A DNA stretch of 64,000 bases, taken from contig NZ_CP155619.1 in assembly GCF_039697315.1 (NCBI RefSeq), forward strand, positions 1,178,001 through 1,242,000, in the 5' to 3' direction. Position numbers and translations under genes: made by a program. The number at the start of each line of letters is the position of its first letter. Position 1 is the first letter of the stretch. The DNA is from Pseudomonas abietaniphila. Lineage in GTDB: Bacteria; Pseudomonadota; Gammaproteobacteria; Pseudomonadales; Pseudomonadaceae. Positions 35,015 to 48,492 of this stretch are shown one piece after another. A model generated the notes under the pieces. The model saw only the letters and a program-made list of their open reading frames with translations, made no database searches and was not told the origin of the DNA.

Positions 35015-35428
35015 ATGCCCGAATCGACAGGTCTGATTGCCCATAACTGGGGCTTCGCCATTTTCCTTTTGGGCGTTATCGGCCTCTGTGCCTTCATGCT
35101 CGGCCTCTCCAGCCTGCTGGGTTCCAAAGCCTGGGGCCGCAGCAAGAACGAACCGTTCGAATCCGGCATGCTGCCTACAGGCGGCGCCCGCCTGCGGCTC
35201 TCCGCAAAATTCTATCTGGTCGCGATGCTGTTCGTGATTTTTGATATTGAAGCCCTCTTTCTGTACGCCTGGTCTGTGTCCGTCCGCGAAAGCGGCTGGA
35301 CCGGCTTCGCCGAAGCTCTCGTTTTCATAGCAATTCTGTTGGCAGGTCTTGTCTACCTATGGCGTGTAGGGGCGCTCGATTGGGCTCCCGTAGGTCGTCG
35401 TAATCGGCAGGCGAAGCTAAAACAATGA
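35015..35428 (+). CDS. nuoA: NADH-quinone oxidoreductase subunit A
   Basis: 137 residues, three membrane helices. The conserved loop [20 protein letters not shown] and the acidic [11 protein letters not shown] in helix 2 identify NuoA, part of the membrane arm at the quinone end of complex I. It is the first gene of a 13-gene operon. The nuoB start is 10 bases past its stop codon. Confidence 0.97.
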   Translation: MPESTGLIAHNWGFAIFLLGVIGLCAFMLGLSSLLGSKAWGRSKNEPFESGMLPTGGARLRLSAKFYLVAMLFVIFDIEALFLYAWSVSVRESGWTGFAEALVFIAILLAGLVYLWRVGALDWAPVGRRNRQAKLKQ

Positions 35429-35438
35429 GGCTTTGGCA

Positions 35439-36113
35439 ATGCAATACAATCTCACCAGGATCGACCCAGATGCTCCTAACGAGCAGTACCCCATCGGCGA
35501 ACGGGAAACTGTTTCCGATCCGTTAGAAGATCAAGTCCATAAAAACATCTTCATGGGCAAGCTCGAAGACGTACTGAGCGGTGCTGTCAATTGGGGTCGC
35601 AAGAACTCCCTTTGGCCGTACAACTTCGGTCTGTCCTGCTGCTACGTGGAAATGACCACCGCCTTCACGGCGCCCCACGACATCGCGCGCTTCGGCGCCG
35701 AAGTGATCCGGGCATCGCCGCGTCAGGCGGATTTCATGGTTATCGCCGGTACCTGCTTCATCAAGATGGCGCCGATCATCCAGCGTCTCTATGAGCAAAT
35801 GCTCGAGCCTAAATGGGTCATCTCCATGGGTTCGTGCGCCAACTCCGGTGGCATGTACGACATCTACTCTGTAGTCCAGGGCGTGGACAAGTTCCTGCCT
35901 GTGGATGTCTATGTGCCCGGCTGCCCGCCCCGCCCAGAGGCATTCCTGCAAGGCCTCATGCTGTTGCAGGAATCCATTGGCCAGGAGCGTCGTCCTCTTT
36001 CCTGGGTCGTCGGCGACCAAGGCGTGTACCGCGCCGAGATGCCGTCGCAGAAGGAACAGCGCCGCGAACAGCGTATTGCTGTGACAAACCTGCGCAGCCC
36101 CGACGAAGTCTGA
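35439..36113 (+). CDS. nuoB: NADH-quinone oxidoreductase subunit B
   Basis: 224 residues (E. coli 220). Carries the N2 iron-sulfur cluster cysteines: the CC pair in [11 protein letters not shown] in [10 protein letters not shown] and C in [12 protein letters not shown]2 is the last cluster before ubiquinone. I use the ATG at 35439; a TTG two codons upstream is also in frame. A 74-base gap with small inverted repeats separates it from nuoC. Confidence 0.98.
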   Translation: MQYNLTRIDPDAPNEQYPIGERETVSDPLEDQVHKNIFMGKLEDVLSGAVNWGRKNSLWPYNFGLSCCYVEMTTAFTAPHDIARFGAEVIRASPRQADFMVIAGTCFIKMAPIIQRLYEQMLEPKWVISMGSCANSGGMYDIYSVVQGVDKFLPVDVYVPGCPPRPEAFLQGLMLLQESIGQERRPLSWVVGDQGVYRAEMPSQKEQRREQRIAVTNLRSPDEV

Positions 36114-36175
36114 TCCAGTTTTTCTTTTACAAAAAGAAGCCTGAACCTGGGTTCATTCTGTACGTTGACCGATAG

Positions 36176-37969
<1,794 letters not shown>

Positions 37970-37971
37970 GC

Positions 37972-38469
37972 ATGAACAGCACGCTTATCCAGACAGACCG
38001 TTTCGCCCTGAGCGAATCCGAGCGCTCGGCCATCGAGCACGAAATGCATCACTACGAAGACCCGCGCGCGGCGTCCATCGAAGCCCTGAAGATAGTCCAG
38101 AAAGAACGCGGTTGGGTGCCGGACGGCGCCATCTATGCGATCGGCGAAGTGCTGGGCATCCCCGCCAGTGACGTTGAAGGTGTGGCCACGTTCTACAGCC
38201 AGATCTTCCGTCAACCGGTCGGCCGCCACATCATCCGCGTCTGCAACAGCATGGTCTGCTTCATCGCCGGTCACGAAGACATCGTCGGTGAGATTCAAAG
38301 CACGCTGGGCATCGGCCTGGGTCAGACCACGGCCGACGGCCGCTTCACGCTGCTGCCGGCCTGCTGCCTGGGCAACTGCGACAAGGCACCGGCGGTCATG
38401 ATCGACGACGATACTTTCGGCAATCTGCAGCCTGCGGGCGTCGCCCAGCTGCTGGAGGGTTACGTATGA
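37972..38469 (+). CDS. nuoE: NADH-quinone oxidoreductase subunit E
   Basis: 165 residues (E. coli 166), thioredoxin-like fold holding the [2Fe-2S] cluster N1a. Ligands are the cysteines of RVCNSMVCF and of [12 protein letters not shown]. Part of the NADH dehydrogenase module with NuoF and NuoG. The last four bases overlap the nuoF start (ATGA). Confidence 0.98.
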   Translation: MNSTLIQTDRFALSESERSAIEHEMHHYEDPRAASIEALKIVQKERGWVPDGAIYAIGEVLGIPASDVEGVATFYSQIFRQPVGRHIIRVCNSMVCFIAGHEDIVGEIQSTLGIGLGQTTADGRFTLLPACCLGNCDKAPAVMIDDDTFGNLQPAGVAQLLEGYV

Positions 38470-39827
38470 CCATCACTTCATTCGGTCCGGCCAACCTGAT
38501 CACACGCACGCCGGAAACCCATCCGCTGACCTGGCGTCTGCGCGACGACGGCGAGCCGGTGTGGTTCGACGAGTACGTGGCCAAAGACGGCTATGCCGCT
38601 GCCCGCAAAGCCTTCGCCCAGCAAACGCCTGACGAAATCGTCCAGTCGGTCAAGGACTCCGGCCTCAAGGGCCGTGGCGGCGCCGGCTTCCCCACGGGCG
38701 TGAAGTGGGGCCTGATGCCCAAAGACGAATCCCTCAACATCCGCTACCTGCTGTGCAACGCGGACGAGATGGAACCGAACACCTGGAAAGACCGCATGCT
38801 GATGGAGCAACTGCCCCATCTGCTGGTGGAAGGTATGCTGATCAGTGCCCGCGCACTGAAGGCCTACCGCGGTTACATCTTCCTGCGTGGCGAATACGTC
38901 ACGGCGGCCAAGCACCTGAACCGCGCTGTGGCTGAAGCCAAGGCCGCGGGTCTGTTGGGCAAGAACATCCTGGGCACCGGCTTCGACTTCGAGCTGTTCG
39001 TCCACACCGGCGCCGGGCGTTATATCTGCGGTGAAGAAACCGCACTGATCAACTCCCTGGAAGGCCGTCGCGCCAACCCGCGCTCCAAGCCGCCCTTCCC
39101 CGCCGCCGTTGGCGTGTGGGGCAAGCCGACCTGTGTGAACAACGTCGAAACCCTGTGCAACGTCCCGGCGATCGTGAACAACGGCAACGACTGGTACAAG
39201 TCCCTCGCCCGCGAAGGCAGTGAAGACCACGGCACCAAGCTGATGGGCTTCTCCGGCAAAGTGAAGAACCCGGGTATCTGGGAACTGCCATTCGGCCTGC
39301 CGGCGCGTGAGCTTTTCGAAGACTACGCAGGCGGCATGCGCGACGGCTTCAAGCTCAAGTGCTGGCAGCCAGGCGGCGCCGGTACCGGTTTCCTGCTGCC
39401 CGAACATCTCGACTGCGCGTTCTACGCGGGCGGCGTGGCCAAGGTCGGCACCCGGATGGGTACCGGTCTTGCGATGGCGGTGGACGACAAGGTCAACATG
39501 GTCTCGCTGCTGCGCAACATGGAAGAGTTCTTCGCTCAGGAGTCGTGCGGTTTCTGCACACCTTGCCGCGACGGCTTGCCGTGGAGCGTGAAGATGCTGC
39601 GAGCGCTCGAGAACGGCCAGGGTCAACCGGGCGATATCGAAACGCTGCTGGGGTTGGTCAACTTCCTCGGCCCAGGCAAGACCTTCTGCGCCCACGCACC
39701 GGGCGCCGTGGAACCTCTGGGCAGCGCGATCAAATACTTCCGTCCGGAATTCGAGGCAGGCATCGCACCGGCAGCACGTGCAGCGGGCCTCGTTCCAGGC
39801 AAAGCGCCCACGATAGTCGGCGCATAA
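38466..39827 (+). CDS. nuoF: NADH-quinone oxidoreductase subunit F
   Basis: 453 residues (E. coli 445). The NADH/FMN site has the glycine-rich [16 protein letters not shown] and the [15 protein letters not shown] block; the N3 [4Fe-4S] cluster motif [12 protein letters not shown] is near residue 360. It takes electrons from NADH. It overlaps nuoE by four bases but is followed by a 136-base gap with a hairpin before nuoG. Confidence 0.98.
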   Translation: MTITSFGPANLITRTPETHPLTWRLRDDGEPVWFDEYVAKDGYAAARKAFAQQTPDEIVQSVKDSGLKGRGGAGFPTGVKWGLMPKDESLNIRYLLCNADEMEPNTWKDRMLMEQLPHLLVEGMLISARALKAYRGYIFLRGEYVTAAKHLNRAVAEAKAAGLLGKNILGTGFDFELFVHTGAGRYICGEETALINSLEGRRANPRSKPPFPAAVGVWGKPTCVNNVETLCNVPAIVNNGNDWYKSLAREGSEDHGTKLMGFSGKVKNPGIWELPFGLPARELFEDYAGGMRDGFKLKCWQPGGAGTGFLLPEHLDCAFYAGGVAKVGTRMGTGLAMAVDDKVNMVSLLRNMEEFFAQESCGFCTPCRDGLPWSVKMLRALENGQGQPGDIETLLGLVNFLGPGKTFCAHAPGAVEPLGSAIKYFRPEFEAGIAPAARAAGLVPGKAPTIVGA

Positions 39828-39838
39828 CAAGACTGACG

Positions 39839-39865
39839 GGGCAGTGATCCAAAAGACCACTGCCC
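39839..39865 (+). other. hairpin in the nuoF-nuoG gap
   Basis: Eight-base perfect stem GGGCAGTG/CACTGCCC (39839-39846 and 39858-39865) with an 11-base loop in the longest gap inside the nuo operon. The only T run after it is three bases, so it is a weak terminator; it may instead affect mRNA processing. Confidence 0.5.
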
Positions 39866-39963
39866 TTTGCTCCGATTGCGCCTACAGGCTGTTTGAACCG
39901 GAGCAGCACCGAGATTCCATTAGCCACGCCCGCTGACACCGGGCCAACGAAGAACTTTGAACC

Positions 39964-42681
39964 ATGGCTACTATCCACGTAGACGGCAAAGCGCTCGAAG
40001 TCGATGGCGCAGACAACCTGTTACAGGCCTGTCTGTCGCTGGGGCTCGACATCCCTTATTTCTGCTGGCATCCAGCACTTGGCAGTGTTGGCGCCTGTCG
40101 CCAGTGCGCCGTCAAGCAGTACACCGACGAGAACGACACCCGGGGTCGTATCGTCATGTCCTGCATGACGCCCGCCACTGACAACACCTGGATTTCCATC
40201 GACGACGAAGAGTCCAAGGCGTTCCGCGCCAGCGTCGTCGAATGGCTGATGACCAACCACCCCCACGACTGCCCGGTCTGTGAGGAAGGCGGTCACTGCC
40301 ATTTGCAGGACATGACGGTGATGACCGGCCACAACGAGCGCCGGTATCGCTTCACCAAACGCACCCACCAGAACCAGGAACTGGGGCCGTTCATTGCTCA
40401 CGAGATGAACCGCTGCATCGCCTGCTATCGCTGTGTGCGCTTCTATAAAGACTACGCCGGCGGCACCGACCTCGGTGTGTTCGGCGCCCACGACAACGTG
40501 TACTTCGGTCGCGTTGAAGACGGCACGCTGGAAAGCGAGTTCTCCGGCAACCTCACCGAGGTCTGCCCGACCGGTGTGTTCACCGACAAGACTCACTCCG
40601 AGCGTTACAACCGTAAGTGGGACATGCAGTTCTCGCCGAGCATCTGTCACGGCTGCTCCAGTGGCTGCAACATCAGCCCGGGCGAACGTTATGGCGAAAT
40701 CCGCCGTATCGAGAACCGCTACAACGGCTCGGTCAACCAGTACTTCCTGTGCGACCGTGGCCGTTTCGGTTATGGCTACGTCAACCGCACCGACCGCCCA
40801 CGTCAGCCACTGCTGGCCGAAGGCAACGTCAAGCTGAGCCTGGACGCTGCGCTGGACAAGGCCGCCGACATGCTGCGCGGTCGCAACATCGTCGGTATCG
40901 GTTCGCCGCGTGCCAGCCTTGAAAGCAACTTCGCCCTGCGTGAACTGGTCGGTGCCGAGCACTTCTACTCGGGTATCGAGGCCGGTGAACTGGCGCGTCT
41001 GCGTCTGGTCGCACAGGTGCTCAAAGACAGCCCGCTGCCGATTCCGACCCTGCGTGAAGTCGAAGAACACGACGCCGTGTTCATCCTCGGCGAAGACGTC
41101 ACTCAGACCGCAGCGCGCATGGCGCTGGGCCTGCGTCAGCTGGTGAAGAACAAAGCCGAAGACATGGCCGCTGCGATGAAAGTCCAGCCTTGGCTCGACG
41201 CTGCGGTGAAAAACATCGGTCAGCACGAGATGAACCCGCTGTTCATCGCCAGCCTGGCTGAAACCCGTCTGGACGATATCGCCGAAGAGTGCGTGCATGC
41301 CGCTCCTGATGATCTGGCCCGCATCGGTTTCGCCGTGGCACACGCCATCGACCCAAGCGCGCCGGCCGTCACCGGCCTGGACAGCGAAGCACTGGAACTG
41401 GCCCAACGCATCGCCGATGCATTGCTGGCCGCCAAGCGTCCTCTGATCGTCTCCGGCGCCTCGCTGGGTTCCACCGCGCTGATCGAAGCCGCGGGGAACA
41501 TCGCCAAAGCCCTGAAACTGCGCGACAAGAATGGCTCCCTGAGCCTGATCGTGCCGGAAGCCAACAGCATGGGCCTGACCCTGTTCGGTGGTGACTCGGT
41601 CGACGACGCGCTGCAAGCGGTGATCTCGGGCAAGGCCGACGCTATCGTCGTGCTGGAAAACGACCTGTTCACTCGCGTGGATGCCGCAACGGTGGATGCC
41701 GCACTGAAAGCCGCAAAAGTGGTGATCGTTGCCGACCATCAGAAGACCGCGACCACCGACCGCGCCCACCTCGTGCTGCCGGCCGCCAGCTTCGCTGAAG
41801 GCGACGGTACGCTGGTCAGCCAGGAAGGCCGCGCCCAGCGCTTCTTCCAGGTCTACGATCCGACCTACCTGGACGCCAGCATCCAGATCCACGAAGGCTG
41901 GCGCTGGCTGCATGCCCTGCGCGCAACCCTGCTGAACAAGCCGGTGGACTGGACCCAACTGGACCACGTGACCGAAGCCTGTGCCGCGAGCAACGCGCAA
42001 CTGGCCGGCATCGTCGGTGCAGCGCCTTCCGCTGCGTTCCGTATCAAAGGCCTGAAACTGGCTCGCGAACCGCTGCGTTACAGCGGCCGGACCGCCATGC
42101 GCGCCAACATCAGCGTGCATGAGCCACGCACGTCCCAGGACAAGGACACCGCGTTCTCGTTCTCGATGGAAGGTTACTCGGGCTCCGCCGAACCTCGCTC
42201 CCAGGTCCCATTCGCCTGGTCGCCGGGCTGGAACTCGCCACAAGCGTGGAACAAGTTCCAGGACGAAGTCGGCGGTCACCTGCGTGCAGGCGATCCGGGC
42301 GTGCGCCTGATCGAAAGCAGCGGCGACAAGCTGAGCTGGTTCTCCAACGTGCCGCGCGCCTTCTCCCCTGCTCAAGGGACCTGGCAGGTCGTGCCGTTCT
42401 ATCACCTGTTCGGCAGCGACGAAACCTCGTCCAAAGCCGCGCCGGTTCAAGAGCGCATTCCGGCTGCCTATGTCGCACTGGCCAAGTCCGAAGCGGACCG
42501 CCTGGGCGTCAACGACGGTGCCATGCTCAGCCTCAACGTTGCCGGTCAGACCCTGCGTCTGCCACTGCGCATCAACGAAGAGCTGGGCGCCGGTCTGGTG
42601 GCATTGCCATCGGGTCTGGCGGGCATTCCTCCGGCGCTGGCCGGGAAAACCGTTGAAGGTCTGCAGGAGGCAGCACAATGA
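39964..42681 (+). CDS. nuoG: NADH-quinone oxidoreductase subunit G
   Basis: 905 residues (E. coli 908). N-terminal [2Fe-2S] ferredoxin domain (cysteines in [16 protein letters not shown] and ...MSCMTPA), then the HxxxC-type N5 ligands in [16 protein letters not shown], then a [4Fe-4S] site CIACYRC, then a molybdopterin-oxidoreductase-like domain with no cofactor. It carries several clusters in the electron wire of the peripheral arm. The [15 protein letters not shown] cysteines of the extra N7 cluster are also present. It overlaps nuoH by four bases. Confidence 0.97.
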   Translation: MATIHVDGKALEVDGADNLLQACLSLGLDIPYFCWHPALGSVGACRQCAVKQYTDENDTRGRIVMSCMTPATDNTWISIDDEESKAFRASVVEWLMTNHPHDCPVCEEGGHCHLQDMTVMTGHNERRYRFTKRTHQNQELGPFIAHEMNRCIACYRCVRFYKDYAGGTDLGVFGAHDNVYFGRVEDGTLESEFSGNLTEVCPTGVFTDKTHSERYNRKWDMQFSPSICHGCSSGCNISPGERYGEIRRIENRYNGSVNQYFLCDRGRFGYGYVNRTDRPRQPLLAEGNVKLSLDAALDKAADMLRGRNIVGIGSPRASLESNFALRELVGAEHFYSGIEAGELARLRLVAQVLKDSPLPIPTLREVEEHDAVFILGEDVTQTAARMALGLRQLVKNKAEDMAAAMKVQPWLDAAVKNIGQHEMNPLFIASLAETRLDDIAEECVHAAPDDLARIGFAVAHAIDPSAPAVTGLDSEALELAQRIADALLAAKRPLIVSGASLGSTALIEAAGNIAKALKLRDKNGSLSLIVPEANSMGLTLFGGDSVDDALQAVISGKADAIVVLENDLFTRVDAATVDAALKAAKVVIVADHQKTATTDRAHLVLPAASFAEGDGTLVSQEGRAQRFFQVYDPTYLDASIQIHEGWRWLHALRATLLNKPVDWTQLDHVTEACAASNAQLAGIVGAAPSAAFRIKGLKLAREPLRYSGRTAMRANISVHEPRTSQDKDTAFSFSMEGYSGSAEPRSQVPFAWSPGWNSPQAWNKFQDEVGGHLRAGDPGVRLIESSGDKLSWFSNVPRAFSPAQGTWQVVPFYHLFGSDETSSKAAPVQERIPAAYVALAKSEADRLGVNDGAMLSLNVAGQTLRLPLRINEELGAGLVALPSGLAGIPPALAGKTVEGLQEAAQ

Positions 42682-43670
42682 CCACGTGGTTTACCCCTGA
42701 AGTGATCGATTCGATCATCGCTGTCGTGAAGGCCATCGTGGTGCTGCTCGCCGTCGTGGTCTGCGGCGCGCTGCTCAGCTTCGTCGAACGCCGTCTGCTG
42801 GGCTGGTGGCAGGACCGTTACGGTCCTAACCGCGTCGGCCCGTTCGGTATGTTCCAGATCGCCGCCGACATGCTGAAGATGTTCTTCAAGGAAGACTGGA
42901 ATCCTCCCTTCGTCGACAAGATGATCTTCACACTGGCGCCGGTCGTGGCCATGAGTGCGTTGCTGATCTCGTTCTCGATCATCCCGGTCACCCAGACCTG
43001 GGTCGTCGCGGACCTGAACATCGGCCTGCTGTTCTTCTTCGCCATGGCTGGTCTGTCGGTCTACGCGGTGCTGTTCGCCGGCTGGTCGTCGAACAACAAG
43101 TACGCCCTGCTGGGCAGCTTGCGTGCCTCGGCCCAGACCGTCTCGTACGAAGTGTTCCTGGGCCTGTCGCTGATGGGCATCATCGTTCAGGTCGGTTCGT
43201 TCAACATGGGCGACATCGTTCAGTACCAGGCCGATCACCTGTGGTTCATCATTCCGCAGTTCTTCGGCTTCTGTACCTTCTTCATCGCTGGCGTGGCCGT
43301 GACTCACCGTCACCCGTTCGACCAGCCGGAAGCGGAACAGGAACTGGCCGACGGTTACCACATTGAATACGCCGGCATGAAGTGGGGCATGTTCTTCGTC
43401 GGTGAATACATCGGCATCATCCTGATCTCGGCCCTGCTGGTGACCCTGTTCTTCGGTGGCTGGCACGGTCCGTTCAACATCCTGCCGCAACTGTCGTTCA
43501 TGTGGTTCGTCCTGAAAACCGCGTTCTTCATCATGCTGTTCATCCTGCTGCGCGCGTCCATCCCGCGTCCGCGTTATGACCAGGTGATGGATTTCAGCTG
43601 GAAGTTCTGCCTGCCACTGACCCTGATCAATTTGCTAGTGACCGCTGCGGTCGTCTTGGCGGCTCAGTGA
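42678..43670 (+). CDS. nuoH: NADH-quinone oxidoreductase subunit H
   Basis: 330 residues, eight membrane helices. The [21 protein letters not shown] loop and the [20 protein letters not shown] segment form the quinone entry site. It links the membrane arm to the N2 cluster. ATGA overlap with nuoG; 11 bases to nuoI. Confidence 0.98.
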   Translation: MTTWFTPEVIDSIIAVVKAIVVLLAVVVCGALLSFVERRLLGWWQDRYGPNRVGPFGMFQIAADMLKMFFKEDWNPPFVDKMIFTLAPVVAMSALLISFSIIPVTQTWVVADLNIGLLFFFAMAGLSVYAVLFAGWSSNNKYALLGSLRASAQTVSYEVFLGLSLMGIIVQVGSFNMGDIVQYQADHLWFIIPQFFGFCTFFIAGVAVTHRHPFDQPEAEQELADGYHIEYAGMKWGMFFVGEYIGIILISALLVTLFFGGWHGPFNILPQLSFMWFVLKTAFFIMLFILLRASIPRPRYDQVMDFSWKFCLPLTLINLLVTAAVVLAAQ

Positions 43671-43681
43671 GGATTTGACCC

Positions 43682-44230
43682 ATGTTCAAATATATTGGCG
43701 ACATCGTTAAGGGTACGGGTACCCAGCTACGCAGCCTGATCATGGTCTTTGGCCATGGCTTCCGTAAGCGCGACACCCTGCAATATCCGGAAGAAGCGGT
43801 TTACCTGCCGCCTCGCTACCGTGGTCGTATCGTGCTGACGCGCGACCCCGATGGCGAAGAGCGCTGCGTGGCCTGCAACCTGTGCGCCGTGGCCTGCCCG
43901 GTCGGCTGCATCTCGCTGCAGAAAGCCGAGACCGAAGACGGTCGCTGGTACCCGGACTTCTTCCGCATCAACTTCTCGCGTTGCATCTTCTGCGGTCTCT
44001 GTGAAGAAGCCTGCCCGACCACCGCGATCCAGCTCACGCCGGATTTCGAAATGGCCGAGTTCAAACGTCAGGATCTGGTGTACGAGAAGGAAGATCTGCT
44101 GATCTCCGGTCCCGGCAAGAACCCTGACTACAACTTCTACCGCGTTGCAGGTATGGCGATCGCCGGCAAGCCGAAAGGCTCTGCGCAGAACGAAGCCGAG
44201 CCCATCAACGTCAAGAGCTTGCTGCCTTAA
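43682..44230 (+). CDS. nuoI: NADH-quinone oxidoreductase subunit I
   Basis: 182 residues (E. coli 180). Two [4Fe-4S] ferredoxin motifs, [12 protein letters not shown] and [12 protein letters not shown], hold clusters N6a and N6b that pass electrons to N2. It is peripheral to the membrane. Nine bases separate it from nuoJ. Confidence 0.98.
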   Translation: MFKYIGDIVKGTGTQLRSLIMVFGHGFRKRDTLQYPEEAVYLPPRYRGRIVLTRDPDGEERCVACNLCAVACPVGCISLQKAETEDGRWYPDFFRINFSRCIFCGLCEEACPTTAIQLTPDFEMAEFKRQDLVYEKEDLLISGPGKNPDYNFYRVAGMAIAGKPKGSAQNEAEPINVKSLLP

Positions 44231-44239
44231 GGAAGAAAG

Positions 44240-44740
44240 ATGGAATTCGCTTTCTATTTCGCATCCGGCATCGCTGTTGTAGCCACCCTTCGGGTGATTA
44301 CCAACACAAACCCGGTGCACGCCCTGCTCTACCTGATCATTTCGCTGATCGCCGTGGCCATGACCTTCTTCAGTCTCGGCGCGCCGTTCGCCGGAGCTCT
44401 GGAAGTGATCGCCTACGCCGGCGCCATCATGGTGCTGTTCGTGTTCGTGGTGATGATGCTGAACCTGGGCCCGGCCTCGGTTCAGCAAGAACGCGCCTGG
44501 CTCAAGCCCGGCATCTGGCTGGGCCCGATTCTGCTGGGCGGCCTGTTGCTGGCGGAGCTGCTGTATGTGCTGTTCGCCAACTCCACCGGCGCCGGTATCG
44601 GCCACACGACCGTGGACGCCAAGGCCGTGGGCATCAGCCTGTTCGGTCCGTACCTGCTGGTGGTCGAACTCGCCTCGATGCTGCTGCTCGCCGCAGCGGT
44701 GACGGCGTTCCATGTCGGCCGCAACGAGGCGAAGGAGTAA
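44240..44740 (+). CDS. nuoJ: NADH-quinone oxidoreductase subunit J
   Basis: 166 residues, five membrane helices. The [50 protein letters not shown] region (helices 2-3) contains the pi-bulge helix of the proton pathway. A GGAAG precedes the start at 44240. Four bases separate it from nuoK. Confidence 0.97.
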   Translation: MEFAFYFASGIAVVATLRVITNTNPVHALLYLIISLIAVAMTFFSLGAPFAGALEVIAYAGAIMVLFVFVVMMLNLGPASVQQERAWLKPGIWLGPILLGGLLLAELLYVLFANSTGAGIGHTTVDAKAVGISLFGPYLLVVELASMLLLAAAVTAFHVGRNEAKE

Positions 44741-44744
44741 TCCC

Positions 44745-45056
44745 ATGCATGCACAAATCCCTCTGGAACACGGGCTGGCCGTCGCCGGCATCCTGTTCTG
44801 CCTCGGCCTGGCGGGCCTGTTGGTACGCCGCAACATTCTGTTCGTGTTGATGAGCCTGGAAGTGATGATGAACGCGGCCGCACTGGCTTTCGTCGTGGCG
44901 GGTAGCCGCTGGGCGCAGCCTGACGGCCAGATCATGTTCATCCTGGTGATCAGCCTTGCCGCAGCCGAGGCCAGCATTGGCCTTGCGATCCTGCTGCAAC
45001 TGTATCGCCGCTTCCACACTCTCGATATCGACGCTGCCAGCGAGATGCGCGGATGA
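44745..45056 (+). CDS. nuoK: NADH-quinone oxidoreductase subunit K
   Basis: 103 residues, three helices. The membrane glutamates needed for proton pumping are visible in [15 protein letters not shown] and in [13 protein letters not shown]. The ATG at 44745 follows GAAGGAGTAA; longer in-frame starts lie inside nuoJ. It overlaps nuoL by four bases. Confidence 0.97.
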   Translation: MHAQIPLEHGLAVAGILFCLGLAGLLVRRNILFVLMSLEVMMNAAALAFVVAGSRWAQPDGQIMFILVISLAAAEASIGLAILLQLYRRFHTLDIDAASEMRG

Positions 45057-46900
45057 ACCTACTCTTCCTGACTTTCGTATTCCCTCTGATCGGCTTTCTG
45101 CTGCTGTCGTTCTCACGCGGCAAATGGTCGGAAAACCTCTCAGCCCTGATCGGCGTTGGCTCCATTGGTCTGTCGGCCATTGTGGCCGCCTACGTGATCT
45201 TCCAGTTCAACGTCTCGCCGCCTGAGGGCGGTCACCTGACCATGGTGCTGTGGCGCTGGATGTCGGTGGACGGCTTCGACCCGAACTTCGCGCTGTATGT
45301 GGATGGCCTGTCCATCACCATGCTGGGCGTCGTGGTCGGCGTGGGCTTCCTGATCCACCTGTTCGCGTCCTGGTACATGCGCGGTGAAGACGGCTACTCG
45401 CGTTTCTTCGCCTACACCAACCTGTTCATTGCCAGCATGTTGTTCCTGATCCTGGGCGACAACCTGCTGTTCATCTACTTCGGTTGGGAAGGCGTGGGCC
45501 TGTGCTCGTACCTGTTGATCGGTTTCTACTACAGCAACCGCAACAACGGCAACGCAGCACTGAAAGCCTTCATCGTGACCCGCATCGGCGACGTGTTCAT
45601 GGCCATCGGCCTGTTCATCCTGTTCCAGCAACTGGGCACGCTGAACATCCAGGAACTGCTGGTTCGTGCACCACAGCACTTCAAGGTCGGCGACTTCTGG
45701 ATCGTTCTGGCGACGCTGATGCTGCTGGGCGGCGCTGTCGGTAAATCCGCGCAACTGCCGCTGCAAACCTGGCTGGCGGATGCGATGGCCGGTCCTACCC
45801 CGGTTTCCGCACTGATCCACGCGGCCACCATGGTGACCGCCGGTGTCTACCTGATCGCCCGTACTCACGGCCTGTTCGCCCTGGCGCCGGACATTCTGCA
45901 CCTGGTCGGCATCGTCGGCGGTGTGACCCTGGTGCTGGCAGGTTTCGCGGCACTGGTTCAGACCGACATCAAACGTATCCTCGCCTACTCGACCATGAGC
46001 CAGATCGGCTACATGTTCCTGGCGCTGGGTGTGGGTGCATGGGAAGGCGCGATCTTCCACCTGATGACCCACGCGTTCTTCAAGGCCCTGCTGTTCCTTG
46101 CGTCCGGTGCGGTGATCGTTGCCTGCCACCACGAGCAGAACATCTTCAAGATGGGCGGCCTGTGGAAGAAACTGCCACTGGCCTACACAAGCTTCATCGT
46201 CGGCGGCGCGGCCCTGGCGGCACTGCCTCTGGTGACCGCAGGCTTCTACTCCAAGGACGAAATTCTTTGGGAAGCCTTCGCCAGCGGCCATCAGTACCTG
46301 CTGTACGCAGGTCTGGTCGGTGCCTTCATGACGTCGCTGTACACCTTCCGCCTGATCTTCATCGCCTTCCACGGCGAAGCGAAGACCGAAGCTCACGCCG
46401 GCCACGGGATTTCCCACTGGTTGCCGCTGAGTGTGCTGATCGTGCTGTCGACCTTCATCGGTGCCTGGATTCATCCGCCACTGGCCGGCGTGCTGCCGGA
46501 AAGCGCGGGTCATGCCGGTGGCGAAGCCAAGCACAGTCTGGAAATCGCGTCGGGCGCCATCGCCCTGGCCGGTATCCTGCTGGCCGCGCTGCTGTTCCTC
46601 GGCAAGCGTCGTCTGGTCACGGCCATCGCCAACAGCGGTCCGGGTCGTTTCCTGTCCGCCTGGTGGTTTGCGGCATGGGGCTTCGACTGGGTGTATGACG
46701 TGCTGTTCGTCAAACCTTACCTGGCAATCAGCCGCATCCTGCGTGGCGACCCGCTCGACCACACGATCGGTGTGATCCCACGTCTGGTCAAAGCCGGTAA
46801 CGGCCTGATGAGCCGTACTGAAACCGGTCAGCTCCGCTGGTACGCCGCTTCGATCGCCGCAGGTGCCGTACTGGTACTCGGCGCGATTGTGTTGGTCTGA
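45053..46900 (+). CDS. nuoL: NADH-quinone oxidoreductase subunit L
   Basis: 615 residues (E. coli 613), Mrp-antiporter-like. It has about 14 core helices plus the long C-terminal lateral helix that braces the membrane arm. Key lysines and the glutamate of the half channels lie in [17 protein letters not shown] and in the [39 protein letters not shown] block near 225-260. It is the distal proton pump. Fifty-two bases separate it from nuoM. Confidence 0.98.
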   Translation: MNLLFLTFVFPLIGFLLLSFSRGKWSENLSALIGVGSIGLSAIVAAYVIFQFNVSPPEGGHLTMVLWRWMSVDGFDPNFALYVDGLSITMLGVVVGVGFLIHLFASWYMRGEDGYSRFFAYTNLFIASMLFLILGDNLLFIYFGWEGVGLCSYLLIGFYYSNRNNGNAALKAFIVTRIGDVFMAIGLFILFQQLGTLNIQELLVRAPQHFKVGDFWIVLATLMLLGGAVGKSAQLPLQTWLADAMAGPTPVSALIHAATMVTAGVYLIARTHGLFALAPDILHLVGIVGGVTLVLAGFAALVQTDIKRILAYSTMSQIGYMFLALGVGAWEGAIFHLMTHAFFKALLFLASGAVIVACHHEQNIFKMGGLWKKLPLAYTSFIVGGAALAALPLVTAGFYSKDEILWEAFASGHQYLLYAGLVGAFMTSLYTFRLIFIAFHGEAKTEAHAGHGISHWLPLSVLIVLSTFIGAWIHPPLAGVLPESAGHAGGEAKHSLEIASGAIALAGILLAALLFLGKRRLVTAIANSGPGRFLSAWWFAAWGFDWVYDVLFVKPYLAISRILRGDPLDHTIGVIPRLVKAGNGLMSRTETGQLRWYAASIAAGAVLVLGAIVLV

Positions 46901-46952
46901 TGAGTCGATCTGATATGAACCTTGCGACCCTGCGAAAGGAATTGAGCCCGTC

Positions 46953-48485
46953 ATGATTCTGCCTTGGCTAATCCTGATCCCCTTTATCGGCGGCCTGCTG
47001 TGCTGGCAAGGTGAGCGCTTCGGCCCTACCCTGCCGCGCTGGATTGCGCTGGTTACGATGTCCCTCCTGACCGCCTTGGGTCTGTGGCTGTGGAGCACCG
47101 GTACGTACACCTACGCACCCGCCCCTGGCGTCGACCCTACCTGGGCAGTTGAATTCAAGGCCCAGTGGATCCAGCGCTTCGGCATCAGCGTTCATCTGGC
47201 GCTTGATGGCCTGTCATTGCTGATGATCCTGCTGACCGGTCTGCTGGGTGTCCTCTCGGTACTCTGCTCGTGGAAAGAGATCCAGCGTAACGTCGGCTTC
47301 TTCCACCTGAACCTGATGTGGATCCTGGGCGGTGTCGTCGGCGTGTTCCTCGCCATCGACCTGTTCATGTTCTTCTTCTTCTGGGAAATGATGCTGGTGC
47401 CGATGTTCTTCCTCATCGCGCTCTGGGGTCACAGCTCGGCAGACGGCAAGAAGACCCGTATCTACGCCGCGACCAAGTTCTTCATCTTCACTCAGGCCAG
47501 CGGCCTGATCATGTTGGTGGCGATTCTGGGTCTGGTGCTGGTGCACTTCAATCAGACCGGTGTGATCACGTTCGGCTACGCCGACCTGCTGAAGACCAAG
47601 CTGTCCCACGGCACCGAGTACATCCTGATGCTGGGCTTCTTCATCGCCTTTGCGGTGAAGCTGCCGATCGTGCCGCTGCACTCCTGGTTGCCTGACGCTC
47701 ACGCCCAGGCACCGACCGCAGGTTCGGTGGACCTGGCGGGTATCCTGCTGAAGACCGCCGCTTATGGTCTGCTGCGTTTTGCCCTGCCGCTGTTCCCGAA
47801 CGCGTCGGCAGAGTTCGCACCGATCGCGATGACCCTCGGCCTGATCGGCATCTTCTACGGCGCCTTCCTGGCCTTCGCCCAGACCGACATCAAGCGTCTG
47901 ATCGCGTTCTCCAGCGTGTCGCACATGGGCTTCGTGCTGATCGGTATCTACTCCGGCAGCCAGCAGGCGCTGCAAGGCGTCGTGGTTCAGATGCTGGCGC
48001 ACGGTCTGTCGGCCGCTGCACTGTTTATCCTGAGTGGTCAACTGTACGAGCGCCTGCACACCCGTGACATGCGCCAGATGGGCGGCCTGTGGAACAAGAT
48101 CGCTTACCTGCCGGCCATCAGCCTGTTCTTCGCAGCCGCCTCTCTGGGTCTGCCGGGCACCGGTAACTTCGTCGGCGAGTTCCTGATCCTGATCGGCACC
48201 TTCGTCAGCGCACCGTGGATCACCGCCATCGCCACCTCCGGCCTGGTGTTCGGCTCGGTCTACTCGCTGATCATGATCCACCGCGCCTACTTCGGCCCTG
48301 CAAAGACCGAAGAGATTCTCAAAGGCATGGATGGACGGGAATTGATCATGGTGCTGGGCCTGGCCGTGTTGCTGGTCCTGCTGGGTATCTACCCGCAGCC
48401 GGTCCTCGACACTTCCTCGGCGACCATGCATGGCGTGCAGCAATGGCTCGGCACTGCCTTCACTCAACTCGCTTCGGCCCGGTAA
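46953..48485 (+). CDS. nuoM: NADH-quinone oxidoreductase subunit M
   Basis: 510 residues (E. coli 509), antiporter-like proton-pumping subunit with about 14 helices. [18 protein letters not shown] contains the essential glutamate, and [26 protein letters not shown] the essential lysine. Seven bases separate it from nuoN. Confidence 0.98.
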   Translation: MILPWLILIPFIGGLLCWQGERFGPTLPRWIALVTMSLLTALGLWLWSTGTYTYAPAPGVDPTWAVEFKAQWIQRFGISVHLALDGLSLLMILLTGLLGVLSVLCSWKEIQRNVGFFHLNLMWILGGVVGVFLAIDLFMFFFFWEMMLVPMFFLIALWGHSSADGKKTRIYAATKFFIFTQASGLIMLVAILGLVLVHFNQTGVITFGYADLLKTKLSHGTEYILMLGFFIAFAVKLPIVPLHSWLPDAHAQAPTAGSVDLAGILLKTAAYGLLRFALPLFPNASAEFAPIAMTLGLIGIFYGAFLAFAQTDIKRLIAFSSVSHMGFVLIGIYSGSQQALQGVVVQMLAHGLSAAALFILSGQLYERLHTRDMRQMGGLWNKIAYLPAISLFFAAASLGLPGTGNFVGEFLILIGTFVSAPWITAIATSGLVFGSVYSLIMIHRAYFGPAKTEEILKGMDGRELIMVLGLAVLLVLLGIYPQPVLDTSSATMHGVQQWLGTAFTQLASAR

Positions 48486-48492
48486 GAGCGCT

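Noticed and set aside
34858..35169. Minus-strand frame over the nuo leader and start of nuoA
   Set aside because: Overlaps nuoA and has no ribosome binding site or family match.
40021..42678. 885-codon open frame antisense to nuoG
   Set aside because: Composition is Gln/His/Val-rich shadow of a GC-rich gene; nuoG is certain on the other strand.
45140..47110. 656-codon open frame antisense to nuoL and nuoM
   Set aside because: It spans two confirmed genes and their junction and has no recognisable domain.
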